Source of the DNA: Rhodospirillales bacterium
GTDB lineage: Bacteria; Pseudomonadota; Alphaproteobacteria; Rhodospirillales; JASLLV01
NCBI GenBank assembly: GCA_030754475.1
Contig: JASMAE010000233.1
Coordinates: 1-7,021 of the forward strand
Direction: 5' to 3'
DNA: 7,021 nucleotides
Position 1 is the first letter of the stretch; each line of letters begins with the position of its first letter. The position numbers and the translations under genes are program-made. The notes under the pieces are model-generated. The model worked only from the letters and a program-made list of their open reading frames with translations. It searched no databases and had not been told where the DNA came from. Positions 1-5,283 of this stretch are shown here, in pieces.

Positions 1-167
1 GACTTGGCCGGGATCGGGATCGAGACATCGGGCCCTTCGATGACGCAATCCGCCGAAATCCGGTTCATGACCTTCACGTTTCCGGCCTCGGCCCCGCCGA
101 TCGCGGCAAGGCCGACGATCACCGCGGCGGCGATCGTCGCGACACCGTGGCTGGTCGTAATCCGCAT
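1..167 (-). CDS. Secreted protein, N-terminal part only (unidentified)
   Basis: Reading down from an ATG at 167, the frame stays open for 55 codons to the window edge, so only the N-terminus is present. It starts MRITTSHGV, then has an Ala/Ile/Val/Gly-rich hydrophobic core at about residues 9-26 and a likely signal-peptidase site after AEA (residue 28). The mature part begins GNVKVMNRISADC. A good Shine-Dalgarno (GGGAGG) lies a few bases before the ATG, which decides the start. The product is therefore probably exported to the periplasm. The mature part is too short for me to assign a family. A single Cys in the mature region is not in a lipobox, so this is not an obvious lipoprotein. The decayed insertion sequence ends about 116 bp upstream of the start. 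Confidence 0.7.
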   Translation of the reverse strand, partial: MRITTSHGVATIAAAVIVGLAAIGGAEAGNVKVMNRISADCVIEGPDVSIPIPAK

Positions 168-237
168 GGATGGTCCCTCCCTGTCCCGAAACGGTGCCCA
201 CGTTTTCCGGACGGATGTGTCGTGTTCGGTGGCCGCC

Positions 238-266
238 ATATTATTGATTGATCCGAAATCGCGCAA
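238..266 (-). promoter_or_regulatory. Possible sigma70-type promoter for the secreted-protein gene
   Basis: On the minus strand TTGCGC (266-261) and TAATAT (243-238) are separated by 17 bases and lie about 70 bp upstream of the ATG at 167. The match to consensus is modest (3/6 and 4/6), so this is a candidate only. The left target duplication of the insertion sequence abuts the -35 box, so the insertion would have removed any native DNA upstream of it. Confidence 0.3.
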
Positions 267-283
267 TCGGTGACGCGATCGTG
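267..283. repeat. Left 17-bp target-site duplication of the insertion sequence
   Basis: TCGGTGACGCGATCGTG here is identical to 1505-1521 on the other side of the element. The preceding base is A on both sides, so the exact length is 17 or 18 depending on which terminal A is assigned to the element. Direct repeats immediately outside inverted terminal repeats are the footprint of transposition. Confidence 0.88.
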
Positions 284-307
284 TGTCGATAACACAAGAA
301 TATGACC
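284..307 (+). repeat. Left terminal inverted repeat of the insertion sequence
   Basis: This matches the reverse complement of 1481-1504 at 17 of 24 positions. The outer 11 bases (TGTCGATAACA) are identical and the inner TGACC block is also conserved, the usual two-block layout of transposase binding and cleavage. Confidence 0.85.
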
Positions 308-367
308 TCCGCATGTAACACGTGATCTGTCCGGTTTAGATCGGCGCTCCAACAGGAGGGAGTGTCG

Positions 368-1393
368 ATGAGGCGGACGGAGATGTTGCAAGGGATACGG
401 CAGATGAAGTTCGAGGAAGTTTACGAGCGGTCTCGGGGTCGCCGGTTGAGCCAATTTGAGGCGGCGTCGGTTCTTGGGGTTTGGGAGCGCACCTTCCGGC
501 GCTGGCGGGACCGGTTCTAGGCGGAAGGGGCGGAGGAATTGTATGACCGCCGGCTGGGCAAGGTCTCGACGCGGCGGGTGCCGGTGGCACGTTGATGGAG
601 GTCCTGGAGCTGTTCGACACCCGGTACTGGGACTTCACGGCCAAGCACTTCCACGAGAGCTGGTTTCCGAGCACGGCTTCAAGCGCAGCTACAACTGGGT
701 CCGCCTGACGCCCCAGGCCCATAGCCGCAAGCGGCCCGCGGGGCGGGGCGGGGCGCACCGGCGCCCACGCCGAGCCCTGCCCGGCATGACGCTGCACCAG
801 GCCGGCTCGACCCACGAGTGGGTTGCGGGGCAGTGGTGGGACCTGATCGCCACCATGGACGACGCCACCAACGAGCTTTATCGAGCTTCTTCGTCGAGGA
901 AGAGGGGACCATGAGCACGTTCACGGCGCTCCACGAGGTCATCGAGGCCGAGGGGCTTCGAAGCCAGGGGCCGTTCCGAGCGCATGTTCGGGACCCCCCA
1001 GAAGCGCCTGCCCCAGGAATTGAGGCTGGCCGGGATCACGACCATGGAGGCGGCGAACCGGTTCCTGCGCGAAGACTACCTGCCCCGCCACAACACCCGC
1101 TTCGCCAGGGCGCCAGACGGCGAAGGCTCGGCCTTCGTACCCTTAGCCGGCGCCCTCGAGGACATCCTCTGCGTCCACGACGAGCGCATCGTCCAAAACG
1201 ACAACACCGTGCACTTCAAGGGACGGATCCTGCAGATCCCCGAGGATCGCCAACGCCATCACTACGTCAAGGCCAGAGTGCGGGTCCACGAATACCCGGA
1301 CAGGACCCTCCCGTCTTCCACGGTCCCCGGCGCCTCGCCGTCTATGAAGCCGAGGGAACGTCCAAGGACGAAAACGAGAAACAGGCCGCGTGA
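368..1393 (+). pseudogene. Degenerate ISNCY-family transposase (multiple frameshifts, internal deletion)
   Basis: A good Shine-Dalgarno (AGGAGG, 354-359) precedes the ATG. The N-terminus, MRRTEMLQGIRQMKFEEVYE and on through VLGVWERTFRRWRDRF, is the helix-turn-helix start I recognise from ISNCY (ISDol1-like) transposases. A TAG at 518-520 interrupts it after residue 50. The frame then changes near 590, near 655 (one base lost in the HFHEKLVSEHG-like segment), near 880, at 957-984 and near 1305. Recognisable blocks run in the right order: LHQAGSTHEWV, WDLIATMDDAT (first catalytic Asp), FFVEEEGTMSTF, SERMFG (the family Glu), KRLPQELRLAGITTMEAANRF, GALEDILCVHDER, LQIPEDR and VFHGPRRLAVYEAEG. The segment holding the usual YTDRGSHY motif with the second Asp, about 50 residues, is missing. 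No active enzyme can be made. The family call is from memory of related proteins. Confidence 0.87.
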
Positions 1394-1412
1394 ACCGCTT
1401 CGACGCGCACCC

Positions 1413-1464
1413 GGCCTGTGGATTTGTGGACAAGGCTAACGCCTTCCCCACAACCCCACAGGCC
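1413..1464 (+). other. Long imperfect hairpin near the right end of the insertion sequence
   Basis: Arms 1413-1436 and 1441-1464 pair as 9, 6 and 5 bp separated by two 2x2 mismatches, with loop TAAC. It lies just past the transposase stop and before the right terminal repeat. There is no T-run, so it is not a classical terminator. It contains TGTGGATTT and TGTGGACAA, each close to the reverse of a DnaA box. It could be a subterminal structure of the element or a brake on read-through; the sequence does not decide. Confidence 0.55.
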
Positions 1465-1480
1465 CCACAACAACAGAAGC

Positions 1481-1504
1481 GGTCAATTCAAAATGTTATC
1501 GACA
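1481..1504 (-). repeat. Right terminal inverted repeat of the insertion sequence
   Basis: Reverse complement of the left end at 284-307 (17 of 24 positions, with the outer 11 perfect). The element ends in TTATCGACA, directly followed by the second copy of the target duplication. Confidence 0.85.
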
Positions 1505-1521
1505 TCGGTGACGCGATCGTG
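1505..1521. repeat. Right 17-bp target-site duplication of the insertion sequence
   Basis: Identical to 267-283. It ends two bases before the stop codon of the aminotransferase gene at 1524-1526, so the insertion point is in the 3' flank of that gene. Confidence 0.88.
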
Positions 1522-1523
1522 CC

Positions 1524-2645
1524 CTAGCCGATCGCGCGCGCGAACCGCTTCGTCAGTGCGTTCATATCCAGCGTCTGGTGGACGCCGACGAAAACCAGCC
1601 GGCGGCGTAGCTCGAGCGCGATCGCATGTTTTTCGGGCGCGCCCGTCACCTCGGGCGCGAGGTCGGGCCAGCTTTCCACCGGCACGCCGGCCGCGCCCAG
1701 GCGGCGATACCAAACCTGCGCGTTCTCGGGTGTCGCGCAATCGAGGACCAGGCGGTAGGGGGCAGGCCCCTCGTCCTCGGCTCGGAAAAAGGGGCTGGGC
1801 GCGTGCGATGCCGAAAGACGCTGTCTGAGCGCGATCGCGTTGCGCCGCCGCGCGAGCGCCGCCATTGCCAGCATCGTGGGCGCGCGGGCGAGCAGGAGCC
1901 GGGCGGCCCTGCTCAACGCCGGCGTCGGCGGCAGCGGCGCGTAGGGCGGATCGTCGTTGAACGCACGATCGCGCCGCAGGGGCGCGAACGCCGCCGGGGG
2001 AAGAATCTTCTGCGCGCCGCGCTTCGCGAACCACGTCCACGGCGTCGGCGCGTCCCGTCCCAAGTGCCGCATCGCGCCCCCGATCGCCTCGACTTGCGTG
2101 CGATCGCGCACGAGCAGCAACCCGCCATCGGGAACCGCGAGCACCTTCTGGGGGCTGTAGACGACGAAGTCGCCGAGCGCGCCCACGCCGGGCTGGGGGC
2201 GGACCACGTGGGCCGCGTCTTCGACCAGGCGCGCCGCCACGAGGTCACAAAACGCGCGCGCGCGCGCGCCGTCGGCGCTGCGTCCGAAGGTGTGGACCAG
2301 GACGAAGAGATCGGGCGCGCCTGCGCCCGCGAGCCGCTCGCACGCCGGCCAGTCGGGTTCCAGATCGGCGGCGACGGGATAGAACGCGATTCTGGCGCCG
2401 CATTGGCGAAGCGGGGCCGTGGACTGGTTGCAGAAGTAATCCGGCAACCACACCGACGGCGCCGCCGCCTCGGCCCGGGCGTATGCGATGGCCGCGAGCG
2501 CGAAAGCGGCGCGCGAGAACCAGAACACGGATTCGTCGGCGCGCCGCCAGGGCGCCGCGAGTTGCGTGCCGTCGGCGCCGTCGTCGTCGCCGCCGAGAAG
2601 ATCGGCGAAGTCGCGCCAAGCAGGCAAGGGGGCGGTGGTGATCAT
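1524..2645 (-). CDS. DegT/DnrJ/EryC1/StrS-like PLP-dependent aminotransferase
   Basis: The 373-residue protein has the landmarks of fold-type I PLP enzymes of the DegT group. LVEDAAHVV (140-148) carries Asp143, expected to bind the PLP ring nitrogen. GDFVVYSPQKVLAVPDGG (158-175) carries Lys167 in the Schiff-base position, with the following GG typical of the family. VFVGVHQTLDMNAL (351-364) matches the C-terminal [LV]PxHxxL segment. Length fits the family (about 360-400). Family members usually transaminate nucleotide-linked keto sugars for surface polysaccharides or antibiotics in the cytoplasm. The substrate here cannot be read, and VYSPQK is a divergent version of the usual S-x-HK box. There is no signal peptide. 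The ATG at 2645 has only a weak Shine-Dalgarno, but a duplicated copy of this start and leader exists at about 3677-3717, which supports the start. It lies 87 bp downstream of the SDR and may be co-transcribed with it. Confidence 0.8.
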   Translation of the reverse strand: MITTAPLPAWRDFADLLGGDDDGADGTQLAAPWRRADESVFWFSRAAFALAAIAYARAEAAAPSVWLPDYFCNQSTAPLRQCGARIAFYPVAADLEPDWPACERLAGAGAPDLFVLVHTFGRSADGARARAFCDLVAARLVEDAAHVVRPQPGVGALGDFVVYSPQKVLAVPDGGLLLVRDRTQVEAIGGAMRHLGRDAPTPWTWFAKRGAQKILPPAAFAPLRRDRAFNDDPPYAPLPPTPALSRAARLLLARAPTMLAMAALARRRNAIALRQRLSASHAPSPFFRAEDEGPAPYRLVLDCATPENAQVWYRRLGAAGVPVESWPDLAPEVTGAPEKHAIALELRRRLVFVGVHQTLDMNALTKRFARAIG

Positions 2646-2732
2646 TGTCGCAAGGGTCCCCGGGCGGCCCAGCTTAGGCGGCTGCGCGGGCGCGAGCGCC
2701 GCTCGTAATTCATGTGACGATGCCCGGCCCGG

Positions 2733-3515
2733 TCACGTGCGCACCATGCCGCCGTCGATCACCAGGTCGAACGCCGTGATCATCCGCGATTCGTCCGACG
2801 CCAGGTAGACCGCTCCCCAGGCGACGTCGTCGGGCTCGACCACGCGCCCCAGCGGGTTGCGCGACGCCGCGGCCCGCAGTCCTTCCTCTTTGCTTCCAAA
2901 CTCAGCCGCCAACCTGGCTTCCATCATCGGCGTCCGGACGTAGCCGGGGCTGATGGAGTTCACGCGGACGTCGTAGCCATGGTTCGCGCAGCTGATCGCC
3001 GCCTGCACGGTGAGCGCCCGGACGCCACCCTTGCTGGCGCCGTAGGCCGCGCCCGCTTTCGTCCCGAGATAGCTTGCGGTTGAAGCGATGTTGATGATGG
3101 AACCGCCGCCCGTGCTCTTCATCGCCTGCACGCCCGAGCGGGTTCCGAGGAACGCGCCGTCCAAGTTGACGGCCATGATTTCACGCCATTCGGCATAGGG
3201 TATGGCGTCGAAGGGTTGGCCGATCGTGTTGAAGATGCCGGCGCTGTTCACAACGATATCGAGCTTGTCGCAGGCGTGCCCGACCGCCGCCATCACCAAA
3301 TGCCAGCTTTCTTCCGAGGAGACGTCGTGGGTGTGTACGTGGGCTTCGGCTCCCGTCACCGCCGCGATCCGGGCGGCCGTTTCCTCCAGCCCCGTTTTCG
3401 ACGCGTCGGTCAAGATGACCCGCGCCCCGTGTTCCGCCAATCGCAGCGCGATCGCGCCGCCGATGCCGCCCGCGCCGCCCGTGACGAGCACCGTCTTTCC
3501 CTCTACCCGCCGCAT
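2733..3515 (-). CDS. Short-chain dehydrogenase/reductase (SDR), NAD-type
   Basis: 260 residues, the usual length of a classical SDR. It shows the Rossmann dinucleotide motif TGGAGGIG (12-19), Asp37 at the end of strand beta-2 (favouring NAD(H) over NADP(H)), NSAG (90-93, a variant of NNAG), Asn117, catalytic Ser145, the YGASK motif with Tyr158 and Lys162, and SPGYVRTPM (189-197). All catalytic tetrad residues are present, so it should be an active soluble oxidoreductase acting on an alcohol or ketone that cannot be named from sequence. The frame is open upstream to 3824, but the extension is Arg/Pro-rich junk overlapping a gene fragment. The ATG at 3515 has GGAGG five bases before it and begins the family's standard N-terminus (MRRVEGKTVLVTGG), so I chose it. 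It may share a transcript with the aminotransferase downstream. Confidence 0.93.
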   Translation of the reverse strand: MRRVEGKTVLVTGGAGGIGGAIALRLAEHGARVILTDASKTGLEETAARIAAVTGAEAHVHTHDVSSEESWHLVMAAVGHACDKLDIVVNSAGIFNTIGQPFDAIPYAEWREIMAVNLDGAFLGTRSGVQAMKSTGGGSIINIASTASYLGTKAGAAYGASKGGVRALTVQAAISCANHGYDVRVNSISPGYVRTPMMEARLAAEFGSKEEGLRAAASRNPLGRVVEPDDVAWGAVYLASDESRMITAFDLVIDGGMVRT

Positions 3516-3547
3516 GTTGCCTCCGCCGCCGTCCCCCGGCACACGGG

Positions 3548-3679
3548 GGCCGCTAGCGCGAAAGGGGCGCGAGAAAGAACGCGGTCTCGTCCGCGCGCCG
3601 CCGGGGCGCCGCAAGCTCGGCGTCGCCAAGAAGGGCGGCGAAGTCGCGCCAAGCGGGCAAGGGGGGCGATGGTCATCAT
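3548..3679 (-). pseudogene. 5' fragment of a second DegT-like aminotransferase copy
   Basis: Read from ATGATG at 3679, one extra C in the GCCCCCC run shifts the frame at codon 6. After correcting it the product reads LPAWRDFAALLGDAELAAP, then RRRADETAFF, clearly homologous to LPAWRDFADLLGG...LAAPWRRADESVFW of the full gene at 1524-2645. Two further small deletions follow, and similarity ends near 3548, about residue 52 of the full protein. The leader is shared too: GGCCCAGCTTA occurs at 3701-3711 and again at 2666-2676 upstream of the full gene. It is an inactive remnant with the same orientation as the full gene. The SDR gene begins about 33 bp after the fragment ends. Confidence 0.8.
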
Positions 3680-3776
3680 TCTCGCGAACCGTCCCTAAGC
3701 GGCCCAGCTTAAGCGCCGGCGCGCGCGCGCGCCACCGGCCTCGATCGTGGCGGTCGGAGCCCGCTCGCGCGCATCG

Positions 3777-3805
3777 TTGACGGCGCCGGGACCGCGCAGT
3801 AATTA
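3777..3805 (+). promoter_or_regulatory. Possible promoter for tRNA-Thr
   Basis: TTGACG (3777-3782, 5/6 to the -35 consensus) is followed after 17 bases by the AT-rich TAATTA (3800-3805), a weak -10 in an otherwise GC-rich stretch. Transcription would begin about 25-30 bases before the tRNA 5' end, a normal distance. Candidate only. Confidence 0.4.
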
Positions 3806-3838
3806 GAGTCGTGCGCGCATCCACCGGTCCGCAACGGC

Positions 3839-3914
3839 GCCGCCTTAGCTAAGTTGGTAGAGCACGGCATTCGTAATGCCGGGGTCGTAGGTTCGAGTCC
3901 TACAGGCGGCACCA
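3839..3914 (+). tRNA. trnT: tRNA-Thr (anticodon CGT)
   Basis: A complete cloverleaf folds. The acceptor stem GCCGCCT/AGGCGGC pairs fully. The D arm spans 3848-3863. The anticodon stem CGGCA/TGCCG has loop TTCGTAA, giving anticodon CGT at 3872-3874. The variable loop has 5 bases, and the T arm is GTAGG/CCTAC with loop TTCGAGT. Discriminator A is followed by an encoded CCA (3912-3914). It reads ACG threonine codons. Its 3' end is the left copy of a direct repeat recurring 1334 bp downstream, so the gene looks like an insertion target that stayed intact. Confidence 0.96.
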
Positions 3915-3949
3915 TTTCCGTGACGTGTGGGACGACGCGAAAACGGGCC
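3895..3949 (+). repeat. Left copy of tRNA-3'-end direct repeat (attachment-site-like)
   Basis: From the T loop of tRNA-Thr through 35 bp past its CCA, this segment matches 5229-5283 without gaps at 49 of 55 positions. Four of the six differences are one block (TGGG versus CTAA). Beyond 3949 the sequences diverge abruptly, right inside what is one arm of a terminator hairpin in the right copy. Confidence 0.85.
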
Positions 3950-4040
3950 GCGCCACGGCGATCCGCGCCAAGCACGCCACGGAATGACACCAGGAAGCGA
4001 TTTTTCATCACCGGCTTCGGCTTGATCCCCGGCCGTTGCC

Positions 4041-4094
4041 GCCCTCTTCGTCATCGCCGCGCTTGCCGTGATCGCCGCCCTCTTTGTCATCGCC
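4041..4094 (+). repeat. Three tandem 18-bp units
   Basis: 4041-4058 (GCCCTCTTCGTCATCGCC) and 4077-4094 differ at one position. The middle unit 4059-4076 matches 13 of 18. On the minus strand they encode GDDEEG, GDHGKR and GDDKEG in the FecR tail frame. On the plus strand they encode ALFVIA, ALAVIA and ALFVIA. The other arm of the inverted repeat carries only the middle unit cleanly, so the array grew or shrank after the inverted duplication. Confidence 0.8.
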
Positions 4095-4152
4095 GCGGTC
4101 GCCTGCGCGGCTGCCTCCGAACCGGCCGCGGCCGATCTGATCGGCCTCGTCA
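4055..4152 (+). repeat. Left arm of inverted repeat around the FecR core
   Basis: Omitting the 18-bp unit at 4077-4094, this arm matches the reverse complement of 4713-4792 at about 78 of 80 positions; the differences are C/T changes near 4111 and 4137. On the plus strand it encodes IAALAVIAA...VACAAASEPAAADLIGLV, the same peptide as the FecR signal region. No ATG precedes it, and the nearest possible start (GTG, 4068) lacks a Shine-Dalgarno. Confidence 0.9.
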
Positions 4153-4818
4153 TGGTCGCGGTGGTCGTCGTCGTCGAGGCCGTAGTCCCGGTCGTAGTCC
4201 TGAAAGCGGGCTTTGTCCTCGCTGCCAACCGACCCGACGCCGGCAGCGCCGCCCCGTGGCCGAGACGGAGACGCTTTCGGCCGGGCCAACGGTGGCCTGC
4301 TCGTCGCCACCCGAATTCGAGACCTCGAATTCGCCGTCCAGCACGGCGACCGTGGTCGCGCCGTCGGGCGCGACCGAGATGATCGCGTCGCTGCCGCGAA
4401 TCGCGATCGCCGCGGTCGGGGTGATGATCTGCATCTTGGCGTAGCCGATCTTGCCCGAAATGAACCGGAGCGTTCCCACCGAGAGTTTGAGCACGGTCGT
4501 GACGTTCGCACTCGCCGGGTCGTAGACGAACGTGTCGATGACCAAGCTGGCGTCGGCGCCGAGGGTGAGCGTCGTCTCATCCAAGAACTCGACCACCATC
4601 CCGGCCGCAGCGCCGGTCTCGAGAAGCTCCTCCTGCACGATGGGAAAGCGCCGGAACTTCTTCTCGCGCTCACTGCCGGGAGGGGTTCCGTAGGCGCTGC
4701 TCTTCACCCTTTTGACGAGGCCGATCAAATCGGCCGCGGCCGGTTCGGAGGCGGCCGCGCAGGCGACCGCGGCGATCACGGCAAGCGCGGCGAAACGACG
4801 AAAAAGATCGCGCATCAT
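4150..4818 (-). CDS. Secreted FecR-domain protein (reading frame as sequenced; C-terminus frameshifted)
   Basis: A start at the ATGATG ending at 4818 follows AGGA about 8 bases upstream. A signal peptide with core FAALAVIAAVACAAA ends near SEPAAA, residue 29. The body matches the FecR domain (PF04773-type): an N-terminal segment IGLVKRVK, then LETGAAAGMVVEFLDETTLTLGADASLVID (67-95), FVYDP (97-101), VGTLRFISGKIG (114-125) and ITPTAAIAIRGSD (132-144), which parallels the usual TPxATIxIRGT. VLDGEFEVSN (159-168) follows. Proteins with this signature in proteobacteria are periplasmic beta-rich proteins; unlike true FecR there is no transmembrane helix or sigma-regulator partner here, so an iron-signalling role is not supported. 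After residue 189 the frame becomes Arg-rich with unusual codons, and a one-base shift restores a plausible tail (4008-4250). Frame is open upstream to 4962, but that extension has no ribosome site. It is the only gene between the two tRNA-end repeats. Confidence 0.75.
   Translation of the reverse strand: MMRDLFRRFAALAVIAAVACAAASEPAAADLIGLVKRVKSSAYGTPPGSEREKKFRRFPIVQEELLETGAAAGMVVEFLDETTLTLGADASLVIDTFVYDPASANVTTVLKLSVGTLRFISGKIGYAKMQIITPTAAIAIRGSDAIISVAPDGATTVAVLDGEFEVSNSGGDEQATVGPAESVSVSATGRRCRRRVGWQRGQSPLSGLRPGLRPRRRRPPRP
4713..4792 (-). repeat. Right arm of inverted repeat (FecR signal-peptide region)
   Basis: This arm encodes residues 9-35 of the FecR-domain protein. It is the inverse of 4055-4152, with a 560-bp spacer containing the FecR domain. 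Weaker similarity continues outward to about 4806 (TTTTTCGTC versus CTCTTCGTC). The functional signal peptide is in this arm, so it is probably the original. Confidence 0.9.
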
Positions 4819-5228
4819 CGATTGTCCTGTGGGTTCGAACGCCGAAGACCCGTCGCAGGCCCGTATCGAGACCGCGACCGCCAGCGTAACCGCGGGGGGG
4901 CCGGATTCCCAAAGATACTTGAGCGTGACAGCGACGTTCGTTGCGACGCGGCCGCGCGCCACGCAAGCGGGGAAACCCGTCGGTCCGCCGTCAACGACCT
5001 TGCCCTACGGATCATACGCCGACGTCGAACGTCGAGGGCTTGATTGCGGCCGTGTGTGCAGTTCCTGCGAAATCGTGCGGCGAAAGTCCGCGAACAAACA
5101 GGAAAGCCGGATAGCGCATTCATCCTGCCAGAGGCCGATAAACGCTTGAAAATGCGACCAGGTTTGCCGTTCTGGAAACACAGGTGGAGTCTCGGCTCGA
5201 TTAATCGCAACGCGCGGGTAGGGGGGTG
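4819..5228. other. About 400 bp without a convincing gene
   Basis: No frame has a Shine-Dalgarno plus a recognisable protein, and the open frames here are short, low-quality or read through the tRNA remnant. On the minus strand, where the FecR promoter should be, there is TATGAT (5016-5011) without a clear -35, and next to it a small palindrome CGACGT-CGA-ACGTCG (5020-5034) that could be an operator or chance. The interval 5050-5200 is less GC-rich than its surroundings, consistent with decayed or foreign DNA. Confidence 0.5.
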
Positions 5229-5250
5229 GAGTCCTACAGGCGGGACCAAT
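5199..5250 (+). pseudogene. Degenerate tRNA-Thr 3' remnant
   Basis: 5229-5250 repeats the end of tRNA-Thr from the T loop through CCA, with the acceptor strand AGGCGGG instead of AGGCGGC. Faint similarity to the anticodon loop and variable region (ATCGCAACGC, GGGT) continues back to about 5199. The T loop is ruined (GGGTG in place of GGTTC) and no acceptor partner or D arm can be folded, so it is not functional. It is what an element leaves when it displaces a tRNA 3' end, or the relic of a duplicated tRNA. Confidence 0.6.
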
Positions 5251-5283
5251 TCCGTGACGTGCTAAACGACGCGAAAACGGGCC
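5229..5283 (+). repeat. Right copy of tRNA-3'-end direct repeat (attachment-site-like)
   Basis: Matches 3895-3949 at 49 of 55 positions without gaps. It ends inside the terminator hairpin at 5275-5308, so only this copy has the complete terminator. Confidence 0.85.

Larger units (their letters stand above)
284..1504 (+). mobile_element. Decayed insertion sequence, ISNCY/IS1202-type (1221 bp)
   Basis: Three signals agree. The ends are inverted repeats starting TGTCGATAACA. A perfect 17-bp direct repeat flanks them. A transposase remnant occupies most of the interior. From memory, the IS1202 family (formerly ISNCY) is notable for long target duplications, with one subgroup in the 15-18 bp range, which fits. 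The element is non-autonomous: the transposase has a premature stop, several frame changes and an internal deletion. It inserted just past the stop codon of the aminotransferase gene and upstream of the secreted-protein gene, disrupting neither reading frame. The intact target duplication means the flanks have not been rearranged since insertion. Confidence 0.85.
4008..4250 (-). other. Shifted-frame charged tail of the FecR-domain protein
   Basis: Removing one base from the GGGGCGG run at about 4249-4255 lets the FecR frame continue for 80 more residues to a TGA at 4008-4010, giving about 269 residues in total. The tail begins GAAGVGSVGSEDKARFQDYD, passes through a run of Asp/His/Arg, and ends in six-residue repeats (GDDKEG, GDHGKR, GDDEEG). 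Codons in this frame are GAC, GGC and CGC rich, like the genuine genes, whereas the uncorrected frame is full of CGA, CTA and CCA. I infer this was the original C-terminus, cut off by an indel or a sequencing error. The last third of it is encoded by the inverted copy of the signal-peptide region. Confidence 0.6.

Noticed and set aside
258..279. Small hairpin ATCGCG/CGCGAT with a 10-base loop
   Set aside because: Only six pairs in GC-rich DNA and partly inside the IS target duplication; no T-run, so not a convincing terminator.
1626..2708. Plus-strand open frame of 360 residues
   Set aside because: Arg-rich antisense shadow of the aminotransferase gene without recognisable motifs.
3516..3824. 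Long N-terminal extension of the SDR frame
   Set aside because: Arg/Pro-rich sequence overlapping the aminotransferase fragment in the wrong frame; the ATG at 3515 has a proper Shine-Dalgarno and starts the standard SDR N-terminus.
3709..4011. Minus-strand open frame of 100 residues containing VGLEPTTPALRMPCSTN
   Set aside because: It is the antisense of tRNA-Thr; this peptide is a well-known false protein produced by translating tRNA genes backwards.
4213..5043. Plus-strand open frame of 276 residues across the FecR gene
   Set aside because: Antisense of the FecR domain; its DEADQIGRGRFGGGRAGDRG segment exists only because of the inverted repeat, and it has no ribosome site.
4815..5249. 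Minus-strand open frame starting MVPPVGLHPPTRALR
   Set aside because: Its start is the antisense of the tRNA remnant, and the rest has no domain or ribosome site.
5044..5265. Plus-strand open frame of 73 residues, MRPCVQFLRN
   Set aside because: It needs a TTG start without a Shine-Dalgarno, reads into the tRNA remnant, and matches no family I know.
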